64,000 bases of DNA from Flavobacterium sp. J49 (GCF_011742145.1 NZ_JAAQQU010000105.1:248001-312000); one strand, 5' to 3'; counted from the stretch's first letter, positions 44,337-53,555 are shown. A program made the numbers and translations. Notes: generated by a model not told the origin, from the sequence alone.

Positions 44337-45710
44337 TTAATCGATACCGTACTGGTCAAACAAATAAAGTAAAGAAGCCATAGTAGCCGTACCCAGCTCT
44401 AATTCTCTCTTGTTAATGGCATCAAAAGTATCATTGGCGGCATGATGGTAATCAAAGTAACGTTGTGAATCGGGACGCAAACCGGCTTTAACGATTTTAG
44501 TTGATGTTAACGGATGAATATCCGAACCCGTGTGTCCTTTTACAAAAAGATGAATCAAATAAGGCTCAAAAAGCGGTGTCCAACTTCTGACTTTGATAAA
44601 ATTAGGCTCATCGCATTCCAAAGAAAAACCTCTGGGCGTAAAACCACCCGCATCGCTTTCCATGGCAAAAATGTGATTTTCATTATTGCGCTTGGATTCT
44701 GCTTCATATTGCTGTCCGCCTCTTCCACCGTTTTCTTCGTTCATGTATAAAACTACCCGTATCGTATTTTTAGGTTGGTAGTTGAGTTTTTTGAAAAGCT
44801 CTAAAACGGCCATACTCTGTACACAACCGGCGCCATCATCGTGTGAGCCATCGGCTAAATCCCAAGAATCTAAATGACCACTCACCACCATAATTTTTTC
44901 GGGATAAACCGTTCCTTTAATTTCTCCGATTACATTGTATGAAAGTACATCATCTAATTTTTGGCATGATTGCTTGAAATAAAAGGAAAGTTTCGGATTC
45001 TCTTTCAATTTTTGGCTTAACAATTCGGCGCCATTCGTACTGATAGCGGCGGTGGGAATATATTTCTCTTTGGGCAAATCGCCATAACTGGTGGCTCCGG
45101 TGTGTGGAAAATCGTCCAATCTTAAATTGAGCGAGCGAACAATGGCACCAACAGCGCCAAACTTTGCCGCTTCCTGAGCACCTGATCGTCTTTGGTCACC
45201 ACATCGGCCATAAGACACAAACGCATCAATATTTTCGGGTTCCATCGGGCGGTTGTAAAAAACGATTTTGCCTTTGATCTTGGCTTCTCCTAGAGTTTCT
45301 AATTCCTGAAGACTGTGCACTTCGATAATCTCGGCTGTAATCCCTTCTTTCGGAGTGGCTATTGAACCGCCAAGGGCACAAATAGGAACGCTTATTTTTC
45401 GTTTTTTATCTAAAATATAAGCGGTTTCTTTTTCACCTCTCACCCATTTGGGCACCATCACTTCTTGAAGATAAACCCTATCCAAACCCAAAGTCTCCAA
45501 TTGTTGTTTGGTATAAATTACGCCTTTCTCTGCACCAACCGAACCGGACAAACGATGCCCGATTTTATTTGATAAATCATCGAGCCACGCATAACTTTTA
45601 GAATTGGTCAAAGCCATTTTATAGATGTCTTTCAACATTTGCTCGTCTTTGATTTGGCCAAAGGTTAAAGAAGTCAGGAAAAATAAGGATCCGAAAAGCA
45701 ATTTCTTCAT
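44337..45710 (-). CDS. M28 family zinc peptidase (secreted)
   Basis: From the ATG at 45710 the protein has 457 residues, beginning with a signal peptide (MKKLLFGSLFFLTSLTFGQ); a start 12 codons upstream is less likely. The PA-domain region (residues about 120-230) and the M28 catalytic region follow. Zinc ligands and catalytic residues are visible in VVSGHLDSWDLADGSHDDGAGC (His, Asp, Asp), YMNEENGG (Glu-Glu), AMESDAG and YFDYHHAANDTFD (His). Such enzymes are aminopeptidases or carboxypeptidases of the periplasm or cell surface. There is no T9SS sorting domain. Confidence 0.92.
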   Translation of the reverse strand: MKKLLFGSLFFLTSLTFGQIKDEQMLKDIYKMALTNSKSYAWLDDLSNKIGHRLSGSVGAEKGVIYTKQQLETLGLDRVYLQEVMVPKWVRGEKETAYILDKKRKISVPICALGGSIATPKEGITAEIIEVHSLQELETLGEAKIKGKIVFYNRPMEPENIDAFVSYGRCGDQRRSGAQEAAKFGAVGAIVRSLNLRLDDFPHTGATSYGDLPKEKYIPTAAISTNGAELLSQKLKENPKLSFYFKQSCQKLDDVLSYNVIGEIKGTVYPEKIMVVSGHLDSWDLADGSHDDGAGCVQSMAVLELFKKLNYQPKNTIRVVLYMNEENGGRGGQQYEAESKRNNENHIFAMESDAGGFTPRGFSLECDEPNFIKVRSWTPLFEPYLIHLFVKGHTGSDIHPLTSTKIVKAGLRPDSQRYFDYHHAANDTFDAINKRELELGTATMASLLYLFDQYGID

Positions 45711-45770
45711 TGGAGTAATTTTTCTCAAAAATAAATGAAAAAACATTTGGTTGCGGAAAAATTATTTACT

Positions 45771-45789
45771 TACTTTGTTTTTCAAAGTA
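45771..45789 (+). promoter_or_regulatory. Palindromic operator before the regulator operon
   Basis: TACTTTGTTTTTCAAAGTA has 7-bp perfect arms and a five-base spacer, eight bases before the ATG at 45797. The left arm overlaps a -7-like TTACTTTG. The same ACTTTG-n5-CAAAGT palindrome, followed by the same TACTTTTA, precedes 46753, so a repressor binding both is likely; the winged-helix protein at 46410 is the candidate. Confidence 0.65.
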
Positions 45790-45796
45790 CTTTTAT

Positions 45797-46405
45797 ATGG
45801 AAGCAAAAGATTATCTAAAAGACATTCAAGACATCAAGCAAATGATGGCGCAATCTAGTCAGTTTATCTCGCTAAGCGGTTTATCGGGTATCTTGGCCGG
45901 ATTGTATGCGCTAGGCGGTGCCATTGCGGTCAACTTTTTAATCGACAATCACCATTCCAAGTACATCACTTTGGAAAGCACAACCTTCAAACTAATTATA
46001 GCTGTTGCTTTAGCAGTATTGGTTTTGTCGTTAATCACTGCTTATTTGCTAACCGTCAAAAAAGCGAAAAAAGTTGGAGAAAAAGTGTGGAATCCATCGT
46101 CAAAAAGACTGTTAATTAATTTTTGCATTCCATTGATTACCGGAGGCATTTTGTGCTTACTTTTATTGAGACACGGTATTTACGGTCTCATTGCGCCTAT
46201 CTCCTTGATATTTTACGGATTAGCTTGTGTCAATGCCAGTAAATATACTTTGCGAGACGTACGCTATTTGGGCATCACCGAAATCATTTTAGGTTTAATC
46301 GCCGTAGAATACTCAGGTTATGGTTTGTATGTGTGGATAGTGGGTTTCGGAATTTGCCATATCATTTACGGCGCTGTGATGCATTATAAATACGACAGGA
46401 ATTAA
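45797..46405 (+). CDS. Integral membrane protein co-transcribed with a winged-helix regulator
   Basis: A 202-residue protein with six predicted membrane segments (starting near residues 26, 65, 109, 133, 155 and 173). The cytosolic N-terminus MEAKDYLKDIQDIKQMMAQSS is amphipathic. I know it only as a conserved type found beside small winged-helix regulators in Bacteroidota. It may be a sensor partner of the regulator, four bases downstream. Function unknown. Confidence 0.7.
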   Translation: MEAKDYLKDIQDIKQMMAQSSQFISLSGLSGILAGLYALGGAIAVNFLIDNHHSKYITLESTTFKLIIAVALAVLVLSLITAYLLTVKKAKKVGEKVWNPSSKRLLINFCIPLITGGILCLLLLRHGIYGLIAPISLIFYGLACVNASKYTLRDVRYLGITEIILGLIAVEYSGYGLYVWIVGFGICHIIYGAVMHYKYDRN

Positions 46406-46409
46406 TTAA

Positions 46410-46706
46410 GTGAAAAACCTCATCCAAAATATCAACAAAGCTTTTGATCACCGAATACGTTTGGGGATTATGTCGGTATTGATGGTTAATGAAAGTGCCG
46501 ATTTTAACATGCTCAAAGAACTATTGGGTGTCACAGACGGTAATTTAGCCAGCCATACCAAAGCCTTAGAAACCGAAGAATACATCATGATTGAAAAACA
46601 ATTTATCGGCAAAAAACCCAACACGCGTTACATCGCCACGGCAACCGGAAAAAAAGCCTTTCAGGATCACATTGAAGCGCTTGAAAAATTAATATCTAAA
46701 AGCTAA
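46410..46706 (+). CDS. Winged-helix transcriptional regulator
   Basis: A 98-residue winged-helix protein of the HTH_34 type (MarR/ArsR-related). Helix-turn-helix residues are in FNMLKELLGVTDGNLASHTKALE, followed by the wing (YIMIEKQFIGKKPNTRYIATATG). The start is GTG at 46410, four bases after the upstream stop. Its likely target is the palindrome that occurs both before its own operon and before 46753, which would make it an autorepressor and a repressor of the creD operon. The effector is unknown. Confidence 0.88.
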   Translation: MKNLIQNINKAFDHRIRLGIMSVLMVNESADFNMLKELLGVTDGNLASHTKALETEEYIMIEKQFIGKKPNTRYIATATGKKAFQDHIEALEKLISKS

Positions 46707-46722
46707 CTATTTTTTTATCTAT

Positions 46723-46741
46723 TAACTTTGAATTTCAAAGT
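46723..46741 (+). promoter_or_regulatory. -7 box inside a perfect palindromic operator
   Basis: ACTTTGAATTTCAAAGT (46725-46741) is a perfect palindrome about a central T. TAACTTTG (46723-46730) is a full match to the -7 consensus and overlaps its left arm, so a bound repressor would block the promoter. The ATG at 46753 is 23 bases beyond the -7 box. Confidence 0.7.
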
Positions 46742-46752
46742 ACTTTTAATTT

Positions 46753-47208
46753 ATGAGAGATTTAATTATCGAAAAAATGTATGAGTGGAGCAAAAAGCCC
46801 TACCAAAAATTCTTCAAAAAGAATGAACCTTGGCAAGTCACTGCAAAGGAATTGATACTGTATCCTCAAGACAGTTTAGGATTTCACATGGGTTGCTTTC
46901 TGTTGAAATACAATTTCGAAATGCAACCCAAACTCGAAGATCACGATGTATTTCACGTGCTGACCAATACCGGCGTTTCTGTAGTGGAAGAAATCGGAAT
47001 GCAATACTATTTGTTGGGCAACGGCAAAAAAAGCACCTATCAATTTGCGGTTATCACAATCGGTACACTCTTCTATCCTACCCGATTCAAATTATTTTCA
47101 AGTTATTACCAACGCGGAAAAGCAGCACACCATTTTTACGATTTAGCCTTCGAAAAAATGCTGCATCTACCGATTCAAAATATCCAAACCTCTTTTAATA
47201 TCAAATAA
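46753..47208 (+). CDS. COQ4-like protein with HDxxHx11E motif
   Basis: A 151-residue protein. Residues HDVFHVLTNTGVSVVEE carry HD-xx-H-x11-E, the metal-binding motif of COQ4, a ubiquinone-biosynthesis scaffold or decarboxylase. The flanking segments (LGFHMGCFLL before, MQYYLLGNGKKSTYQFAVITIG after) fit the family layout. The window encodes menaquinone enzymes and gives no sign of ubiquinone synthesis, so the role is probably different, perhaps lipid or isoprenoid binding. It is the first gene of the creD operon. Confidence 0.7.
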   Translation: MRDLIIEKMYEWSKKPYQKFFKKNEPWQVTAKELILYPQDSLGFHMGCFLLKYNFEMQPKLEDHDVFHVLTNTGVSVVEEIGMQYYLLGNGKKSTYQFAVITIGTLFYPTRFKLFSSYYQRGKAAHHFYDLAFEKMLHLPIQNIQTSFNIK

Positions 47209-47209
47209 A

Positions 47210-47887
47210 ATGAACGTAGTATTAAAACTTTTCAATCAAAACAAAAAAGCCAATCAACTGTTGCTTATTTATGGTCTGTATTGCCTTTCGCTATTATTGG
47301 TCAGGGCCAAAATCACCAACTCCATCTACTTGTTTTTCCTGATTTGGAACGTATTTCTAGCCATCATTCCTTATGCAATTACATCGCATTTATTGACTTT
47401 AGACTTAAAGAAAACAGCCAAATTCAAAGTGCTGGCCATTATGGCAGTTTGGTTGGCTTTTGTTCCCAATGCGTTTTATATCATCACCGATTTAGTGCAT
47501 TTGGTTAACTCGGATGATCGTGTTTTTTGGCTCGATTTGATTATACTGAGTTCTTATGCCTTGATAGGGTTTGCCTTTGGAATACTGTCTTTACTCGATT
47601 TTGAAAAAATTGTTCAACAGTTTTTACCGCTAAAAAACACCAACTTCATCATTCCTGCCATTTGTTTTCTCTGTGGCATCGGCATTTATATCGGGCGAAT
47701 TCTGCGCTATAATAGTTGGGACATCATTAGCAATCCGATTGATTTGGCTTTTGATTTGTTTCAAATGGCCATTTCTCTTAAATCAATATTGTTTTCAATA
47801 CACTTTGGCGTATTCATTTATTTCTCCTTTTTAATCAAAAAGAATTTAACTTCAAATCATCCTTCTCATGGAAACACAAATTTATAA
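47210..47887 (+). CDS. DUF1361 membrane protein
   Basis: A 225-residue protein with six to seven membrane segments. Family features include WLAFVPNAFYIITDLVHL between helices 3 and 4 and ICFLCGIGIYIGRILRYNSWDI further on. The function of DUF1361 is unknown. It starts one base after the COQ4-like gene and overlaps the next gene by 20 bases, so translation is probably coupled. Confidence 0.85.
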   Translation: MNVVLKLFNQNKKANQLLLIYGLYCLSLLLVRAKITNSIYLFFLIWNVFLAIIPYAITSHLLTLDLKKTAKFKVLAIMAVWLAFVPNAFYIITDLVHLVNSDDRVFWLDLIILSSYALIGFAFGILSLLDFEKIVQQFLPLKNTNFIIPAICFLCGIGIYIGRILRYNSWDIISNPIDLAFDLFQMAISLKSILFSIHFGVFIYFSFLIKKNLTSNHPSHGNTNL

Positions 47888-48191
47888 TCAAAGAAACAAC
47901 TCAAGCCGCTTTTCAACCTATTTGGCCATGTGTTCCTTTGCCATTGGCACACTCATTTTAATTCTTTATTTGCTCGTGCCAAACTCAATGCAGTTGCTGG
48001 TTGTAGGCTTCTTTTATGTGCTGTTTGCTTTATTATTTAACGGAATAGTCTTGCTCAATCTGCTGTATCAGTTTTGCATTTATCCCAATGAACGAGAAAC
48101 GTTAGCCATCAAAATGCTGATCATGTTGGCCAATATTCCTATCGCTGTTCTTTACTTTTTTATCGCAATGCATCAAAATTATTCATCCTAA
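47868..48191 (+). CDS. Small three-TM membrane protein
   Basis: A 107-residue protein with three hydrophobic helices (about 17-37, 43-68, 84-102). It starts inside the DUF1361 gene and ends 14 bases before creD. Position in the operon suggests a membrane-envelope function. No family recognised. Confidence 0.65.
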   Translation: METQIYNQRNNSSRFSTYLAMCSFAIGTLILILYLLVPNSMQLLVVGFFYVLFALLFNGIVLLNLLYQFCIYPNERETLAIKMLIMLANIPIAVLYFFIAMHQNYSS

Positions 48192-48205
48192 AAAACAATT
48201 AAATC

Positions 48206-49561
48206 ATGGAAAATCAAGAATTTCAAGAAAACGAAACAAAAACCTTCTTCCAATCCAACACCGCCAAAATGATGATGGTGGGATTGCTCACCTTTGTCCT
48301 GCTCATCCCGTTACTTTTTGTGCAAAATTTGATTATGGAGCGTTCCCAACGAAAATCGGAAGTCGTCAATGAAATCTCCAATCTTTGGGGTAGTGATGTT
48401 GCTTTTTACGGCCCTATTTTACGATTGCCCTACAACACTTACGAGAACATCAACGTGATCGACCAAAAAACCGGCACCGCCACTTTACAAAGAAGAGCGA
48501 CAACCAATTATGCCTATTTTTTTCCGAATGAATTGACCAACACTTCTAAGGTAAAGAAAAACGAATCTTTAAAACGCGGTATTTTTAATCCGGTGGTATT
48601 TACTGCGGATATGAGTTTTAAAGGAAACTTCACAGCACCTAATTTTGCCAAACTCAATATTCCCGAAGAGAGCATTCAATGGGACAAAGCGGCCATTATC
48701 GTTAAGACAACCAATTTAAAAAGCATCAAAAGTGAATTGAAAATCCAGCTCAACAATGAAAAACTAACCTTTGAGCCACAACCGGATGACAAAAGCAATT
48801 ACAGTGTTTTAGCCACCAATCTCTTTGATTACAAAGCTTTGGCCGGTAATAACCTTATTAATTTCAATTTTGGCATCACCTACAACGGAAGCAATAGCAT
48901 CAACTTTATTCCGATTGGAAAAGTAACTTCTGTTGGGATTGATTCCGATTGGGAATCACCAAGTTTTGAAGGTTCATTTGCAGCCAACGACACTACCAAA
49001 GTGATCAATAAAGACGGTTTTCACGTCGATTGGAAAATTTTAGACATCAACCGCACGTTTTCGCAGCAATACGCAAACGTTCTACCGAATCTGGAGGATT
49101 ACCGCTTTGGCGTAACATTAATCGATACTGTGGACGAATACCAGCAAAACGAACGCGTTTCTAAGTATGGCTTCCTTGTAATCGGTTTAACGTTCCTAAT
49201 TTTCTTCTTGATTCAGTCGATCAGCAAAATCAATATCCACATTTTTCAATATTCCATGATTGGCATTGCATTGATTATGTTCTATACCCTTTTGATATCG
49301 ATTACCGAACACAGCAGTTTTAGTTTGGCGTATGCTATTTCGGGAATTGCAGTGGTAATTATGATTACGCTCTATTCGATTTCAATTTTGAAGAATAGAA
49401 AATTCCCGCTGTTTATTGCGACATCACTTTCCGTTTTGTACACCTTCATTTATGTGATTATCCAAATGGAAGATTATGCACTTTTAGTTGGAAGCATTGG
49501 CTTATTTTTCATCCTCGGAGCAGTGATGTATTTCTCCCGAAAAATCGATTGGGGAAAGTAA
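48206..49561 (+). CDS. creD: CreD family cell-envelope protein
   Basis: A 451-residue inner-membrane protein. An N-terminal helix (MMMVGLLTFVLLIPLLFVQNLI) and the conserved ERSQRKSEVVNEISNLWG block lead into a large extracytoplasmic domain (about 50-315). Several C-terminal helices follow (LVIGLTFLIFFLIQ onward). E. coli CreD affects envelope integrity and colicin/beta-lactam sensitivity. Here it ends an operon controlled by the twin palindromes rather than by a CreBC two-component pair, which is not seen in this window. Confidence 0.92.
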   Translation: MENQEFQENETKTFFQSNTAKMMMVGLLTFVLLIPLLFVQNLIMERSQRKSEVVNEISNLWGSDVAFYGPILRLPYNTYENINVIDQKTGTATLQRRATTNYAYFFPNELTNTSKVKKNESLKRGIFNPVVFTADMSFKGNFTAPNFAKLNIPEESIQWDKAAIIVKTTNLKSIKSELKIQLNNEKLTFEPQPDDKSNYSVLATNLFDYKALAGNNLINFNFGITYNGSNSINFIPIGKVTSVGIDSDWESPSFEGSFAANDTTKVINKDGFHVDWKILDINRTFSQQYANVLPNLEDYRFGVTLIDTVDEYQQNERVSKYGFLVIGLTFLIFFLIQSISKINIHIFQYSMIGIALIMFYTLLISITEHSSFSLAYAISGIAVVIMITLYSISILKNRKFPLFIATSLSVLYTFIYVIIQMEDYALLVGSIGLFFILGAVMYFSRKIDWGK

Positions 49562-49573
49562 CTTTCTAAAGCA

Positions 49574-49606
49574 AAAAAACCTGTTCTTTCGAGCAGGTTT
49601 TTTTTT
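49574..49606. terminator. Bidirectional terminator between creD and menC
   Basis: AACCTGTTC (49578-49586) and GAGCAGGTT (49591-49599) form a stem with one G-U pair; A-runs on the left and T-runs on the right allow use from both sides. It separates two convergent operons. Confidence 0.88.
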
Positions 49607-50651
49607 ATTCAAAATGGTCTAAATCAATTTTCCAATCGAGCTCATTTCTATACCAAAGTTGGCCTTGTGAAACTTGCAACGGACAATCAAAATTATTGGT
49701 GTACAAACTTCCTGTTCCTAAACCTTGCGGCATTAAATTATTTTGCAAAAAAGTAAATTGGGCAATCGCATTCAAACCAACGTTACTTTCTAAAGCGGAA
49801 GTAACCCACCAACCGATATTCAATTTTTCCGCCAAGGAAATCCATTCTAAAGTACCGCGAAAACCACCGATAAAACTCGGCTTCAAAATGATATATTGCG
49901 GCTGGATTTTTTGGAGCAATTGTTCTTTTTCTTCAAAAGAAAACACACCGATAAGCTCTTCATCTAAAGCGATGGGCAAATTCGTGTTTTTACACAAAAC
50001 TGACATCATGTCAGTATGATTTTTTGGGATGGGTTGCTCTACGCTATGTAATTTAAAACCAGTGATTTGATTTAGTTTATCTAAAGCTTCATTTTCAGAA
50101 AAAGCACCGTTGGCATCAACCCTAATCTCGATGGTTTTCTCATCAAAAATCTGTCGGATAAAGCGCAATAATTCGATTTCTTTGTCGAAATCAATGGCGC
50201 CAATCTTCATTTTGATACACGTAAATCCTTGGGCAATTTTGTCCTCAATTTGACGCTTCATAAACGCTTCGTCACCCATCCAAACGAGTCCGTTAATGAC
50301 GATAGATTTTTCGCCCGAAGTAAATTTTGAGGGAAATAAAACAAACGGATTTTCACTTTTTAAAGACAGAAAAGCCATCTCCACTCCGAATTGAATCGAA
50401 GGAAACTCTATTAATTCTTGCCATAATTTTTCCTCACCGAGATGAATATTTTGACAAACCCATTGTAATTTTTCTTCATAATCTGGACGATCATCAGCCG
50501 ATAATCCGCGCAAAATTCCGCACTCGCCTATGCCTTTTTTACCCTCTTTTTCGAGCACCAAAAACCAGGTTTCTTTATCGGTTAAAACCCCTCGAGAAGT
50601 GCCTGAAGGTTGTTTGAAATGAAGGACATATTTATGGTAAGTTGCGGTCAT
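49605..50651 (-). CDS. menC: o-Succinylbenzoate synthase
   Basis: A 348-residue enolase-superfamily enzyme that dehydrates SHCHC to o-succinylbenzoate in menaquinone synthesis. Catalytic features: KMKIG with the paired lysine, metal ligands in VDANGAFS, VEQPI and ALDEE, and the second lysine in ILKPSFIGG. Identity as MenC, not another enolase-type racemase, rests on the capping-domain motif (FKQPSGTSRGVL) and on the nearby menA and menB. It ends the operon next to the terminator shared with creD. Confidence 0.9.
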   Translation of the reverse strand: MTATYHKYVLHFKQPSGTSRGVLTDKETWFLVLEKEGKKGIGECGILRGLSADDRPDYEEKLQWVCQNIHLGEEKLWQELIEFPSIQFGVEMAFLSLKSENPFVLFPSKFTSGEKSIVINGLVWMGDEAFMKRQIEDKIAQGFTCIKMKIGAIDFDKEIELLRFIRQIFDEKTIEIRVDANGAFSENEALDKLNQITGFKLHSVEQPIPKNHTDMMSVLCKNTNLPIALDEELIGVFSFEEKEQLLQKIQPQYIILKPSFIGGFRGTLEWISLAEKLNIGWWVTSALESNVGLNAIAQFTFLQNNLMPQGLGTGSLYTNNFDCPLQVSQGQLWYRNELDWKIDLDHFE

Positions 50652-50654
50652 TTT

Positions 50655-51854
50655 TTAATCTAAATAGCGTAAAATTTTGATGAAGTTTTTTGACAAAATA
50701 CCATTGGCCTCGAACTTTTGAAAATCGTAAAAAGTTTGAGCAATCCAACTCGTATTATTGGATAAATTGTTCTCTCTATACATTTTATGAATGTCTTTAG
50801 CTTTTGCAATTCGATCAGTCAAAGTGTAAACATGGGCCAATTGCAATCGATAATTCAACTCTGATGGATTCATGGAAATGGCTTTCAAATAAGCTGTTTC
50901 CGCTTTTACAAACTGTTTGGAAGACAGATACAAGCTGCCTATCAAACCATAATCAGCAGCAGTGGCTCTGTTTTTTTCAATAATTTCTTTCTGAATTTTA
51001 GCAACCGCATCATCCGATTTACTGCTGAAATTAAGCTTTTGGGCTTCGTTTCGGAGTCGCTCCAAGTAACTGTTTAATTGTCCGGAGTTGACTAAACTCT
51101 CTTCTGATATAGTATCGACAGCTTTAGCTTTTTCGGCAGTTAACAGCTTTTTATATTCCGCATAAGTATACTTTGCGATAAAAACCTCCAAAAAATTCCC
51201 TAAAAACAGGTCCTTATTAGTCACTTTTTGAGTGATTTCTAACTTTTCAGCCAAAGCCAAAATTTCTTTCTTGTTTTCATTGGTCCAACCGCTTCTCAAG
51301 TTGTAGTTTACCCAAGGCACAACTTCTAAAACGATTTTTTCTTTCATCACCCAATTGTCACTTTGAAACCCAAACCAGAGATTCTGAGTACCGGGAGTCA
51401 TACATTTGGATTTTTCGGTTAGGAGTTTGGCCGCTTTATTCACCGGTTCGTCTTGAACAATACAAGCATTTTTAGCGACACCGGTTTTTTCGTATTGTAA
51501 TGCGTCGTTTTCATTAGTAAATACGGCAAACTTACACTTGTCATCGCCGGAAATAGTTGAGAGCAAAAAAACCGTTCCGGCAGCGCCTTGACTAATTCCC
51601 GTTGGATCCGGAATGGCTTTCAGTACAGAAACCAAACTCGAACTTATTTTTTGATTGTCATCCAAAAGCGAAATGCGATAAACCACTTCGGTAGTGCCTT
51701 TTGGAAAATCGTTCGTTTTGATGACTTTGCGCTTTCCGGCTTCGAGAATGAGGGTTTCGTCTGTGGTTCGGATATTGTCCCAAAAGCCTTCGTTGCTCTG
51801 CGCAAAAGCCAAAGAGGTACAAACCAACAGCAACCCTAAAATTGAAAATTTCAT
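50655..51854 (-). CDS. Secreted TPR-containing protein
   Basis: A 399-residue protein with a signal peptide (MKFSILGLLLVCTSLAFAQS), a beta-rich N-terminal domain (about 25-190) and a C-terminal helical region with TPR units (SLYLSSKQFVKAETAYLKA, LQLAHVYTLTDRIAKAK). It lies three bases before menC in the same operon. The function is not established, although its presence between menaquinone genes may only reflect operon packing. Confidence 0.7.
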   Translation of the reverse strand: MKFSILGLLLVCTSLAFAQSNEGFWDNIRTTDETLILEAGKRKVIKTNDFPKGTTEVVYRISLLDDNQKISSSLVSVLKAIPDPTGISQGAAGTVFLLSTISGDDKCKFAVFTNENDALQYEKTGVAKNACIVQDEPVNKAAKLLTEKSKCMTPGTQNLWFGFQSDNWVMKEKIVLEVVPWVNYNLRSGWTNENKKEILALAEKLEITQKVTNKDLFLGNFLEVFIAKYTYAEYKKLLTAEKAKAVDTISEESLVNSGQLNSYLERLRNEAQKLNFSSKSDDAVAKIQKEIIEKNRATAADYGLIGSLYLSSKQFVKAETAYLKAISMNPSELNYRLQLAHVYTLTDRIAKAKDIHKMYRENNLSNNTSWIAQTFYDFQKFEANGILSKNFIKILRYLD

Positions 51855-51922
51855 ACTAAGTTTTTCGTTTCTAAAACAAGAAGAGTGCCAAAACGGACAC
51901 TCTTTTTTTTGCGTTGATTGAA

Positions 51923-52600
51923 TTAGAGTTTGATACTTTGACCGATGTCCAACAACATTAAATCTTTTCCGGCGTCGAAGAATTTCTTTTTGGCTTCGTC
52001 GTGGTTGATGACAATAAAACCGAAAGTATCATAATGACAACCTAAAATCTTATCGCAATCGACAAAATCGGCGGCTAAAATGGCGTCTTCCACATCCATA
52101 GTAAAATTGTTCCCGATTGGAAATATAGCCAAATCCAACTTGGTACGCATCGGAATCAGTTTCATATCCATGGTCAAAGCTGTATCGCCTGAGATGTAAA
52201 TGTTTTTGTGTTCACCTTCAATCACAAATCCGCCGGGATTTCCGCCGTAACTGCCGTCGGGAAACGAACTCGAATGGATGGCGCTGACATATTTTACTTT
52301 ACCGAAATCAAACTGCCAACTTCCGCCGTGATTCATCGGATGGTATTGAAATCCTTTATTGCCGTAATGGGTCGCGATTTCCCAATTGGAAACAATAATC
52401 GAATTGTTGTTTTTGGCAATGGTTTCCACATCAAGAATATGGTCTTGGTGCGCGTGGGTTAAAAGAATATAATCCGCTTTTAAGCTATTAATATCGATAT
52501 GCTCTGCCTTGGGATTCCCCGTTATAAAAGGATCGATTATAATGTGTTTTCCGCTGACTTCAATGCCGATACTAGCATGTCCGTAAAAGGTAATTTTCAT
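51923..52600 (-). CDS. UPF0173-type metal-dependent hydrolase
   Basis: A 225-residue metallo-beta-lactamase-fold protein. The zinc-binding motif LTHAHQDHILDVE is complete, with further ligands in AIHSSSFPDGSY and ISGDTALTMDM (Asp) and LGCHYDTF (His). This fits the UPF0173 group, whose members are similar to arylesterase/UlaG-like hydrolases. The physiological substrate is unknown. It sits 15 bases after menA, in the same direction. Confidence 0.88.
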   Translation of the reverse strand: MKITFYGHASIGIEVSGKHIIIDPFITGNPKAEHIDINSLKADYILLTHAHQDHILDVETIAKNNNSIIVSNWEIATHYGNKGFQYHPMNHGGSWQFDFGKVKYVSAIHSSSFPDGSYGGNPGGFVIEGEHKNIYISGDTALTMDMKLIPMRTKLDLAIFPIGNNFTMDVEDAILAADFVDCDKILGCHYDTFGFIVINHDEAKKKFFDAGKDLMLLDIGQSIKL

Positions 52601-52615
52601 AACTGTCTATTTAAA

Positions 52616-53539
52616 TTAAACGTAATTTACGACCACATCTGAAATAAAGAAAATCAAGCACAAGGCCAAAAGAACCGACAACAAAAAAGTGCTGATGGCT
52701 AGTTTCTTCAATTCAGGGTCTAAAAGTTTAGGATTTTTATTTTTGTAAACGGTAATCAAATGGCCTATCAAAGGAAAATAAGCTACAACAAAGATATATT
52801 GGTCGAAGTGAAAATTGTTTAAAAAGGCAAACAACAAGACCAAGATCATGGCCGAAATGACCAAAAAGAAATGGTACTTTTTAGCGACAGCACCACCCAT
52901 TTTAACCACTATGGTATTCTTTCCTGATTTTCTGTCGCTTTCCTCATCTCGCATATTGTTCAGATTTAAAACACCAACACTCAAGAAGCCAATGGCTGTG
53001 GCAGGCAATAATAACAACCAATCAATGGTTTTCGAGAACATAAAGTAAACCCCGAAAGCACTCACCAATCCGAAGAAGATGAACACAAACAAGTCGCCGT
53101 AACCTCTGTAACCGTAAGCGCCTTTACCAACCGTATAGCGAATCGCAGAAGCAATCGCCAAAATACCCAATATCAAAAAGACAAAAGAATACAGCAAATA
53201 ACTTTCTTTAAAAGCAAAATAGATGAGCAAAACTGCAAAAGTCAAAGTAATTAAAGCCGTAATCACCATCGCTTTTTTCATCGCTTGCGGAGTTATGAGT
53301 CCGCTTTGAATGGTACGTTTTGGGCCTACTCTGTCCTCGTTATCCGTTCCTTTTATCCCATCACCGTAATCATTGGCGAAATTGGACAGAATTTGCAACC
53401 CCAAAGTGGTCAGCAACGCAAAAATAACGATGTTCCAGTTGAACATTCCTTGCGACATGGCGTAAAAACTTCCAACAATAATACCCGATACCGAAAGTGG
53501 TAAGGTTCTAACTCGCGCGGCTTCAATCCAGTGTTTCAT
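52616..53539 (-). CDS. menA: 1,4-Dihydroxy-2-naphthoate polyprenyltransferase
   Basis: A 307-residue UbiA-family membrane enzyme that prenylates DHNA to demethylmenaquinone. About eight helices are seen, with the prenyl-PP-binding aspartate motifs NFANDYGDGIKGTDN and the second loop LNNMRDEESDRKSGKNT. IEAARVRTLPLSVSGII at the N-terminus is characteristic of MenA. It belongs to the same operon as menB and menC. Confidence 0.95.
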   Translation of the reverse strand: MKHWIEAARVRTLPLSVSGIIVGSFYAMSQGMFNWNIVIFALLTTLGLQILSNFANDYGDGIKGTDNEDRVGPKRTIQSGLITPQAMKKAMVITALITLTFAVLLIYFAFKESYLLYSFVFLILGILAIASAIRYTVGKGAYGYRGYGDLFVFIFFGLVSAFGVYFMFSKTIDWLLLLPATAIGFLSVGVLNLNNMRDEESDRKSGKNTIVVKMGGAVAKKYHFFLVISAMILVLLFAFLNNFHFDQYIFVVAYFPLIGHLITVYKNKNPKLLDPELKKLAISTFLLSVLLALCLIFFISDVVVNYV

Positions 53540-53555
53540 AGTAATTTTAATTTAT

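Noticed and set aside
51881..51904. AAGAGTG/CACTCTT hairpin as a terminator after 51923
   Set aside because: The T-run is on the plus-strand side while the genes run on the minus strand, so it would not terminate the men operon; downstream genes continue in the same direction.
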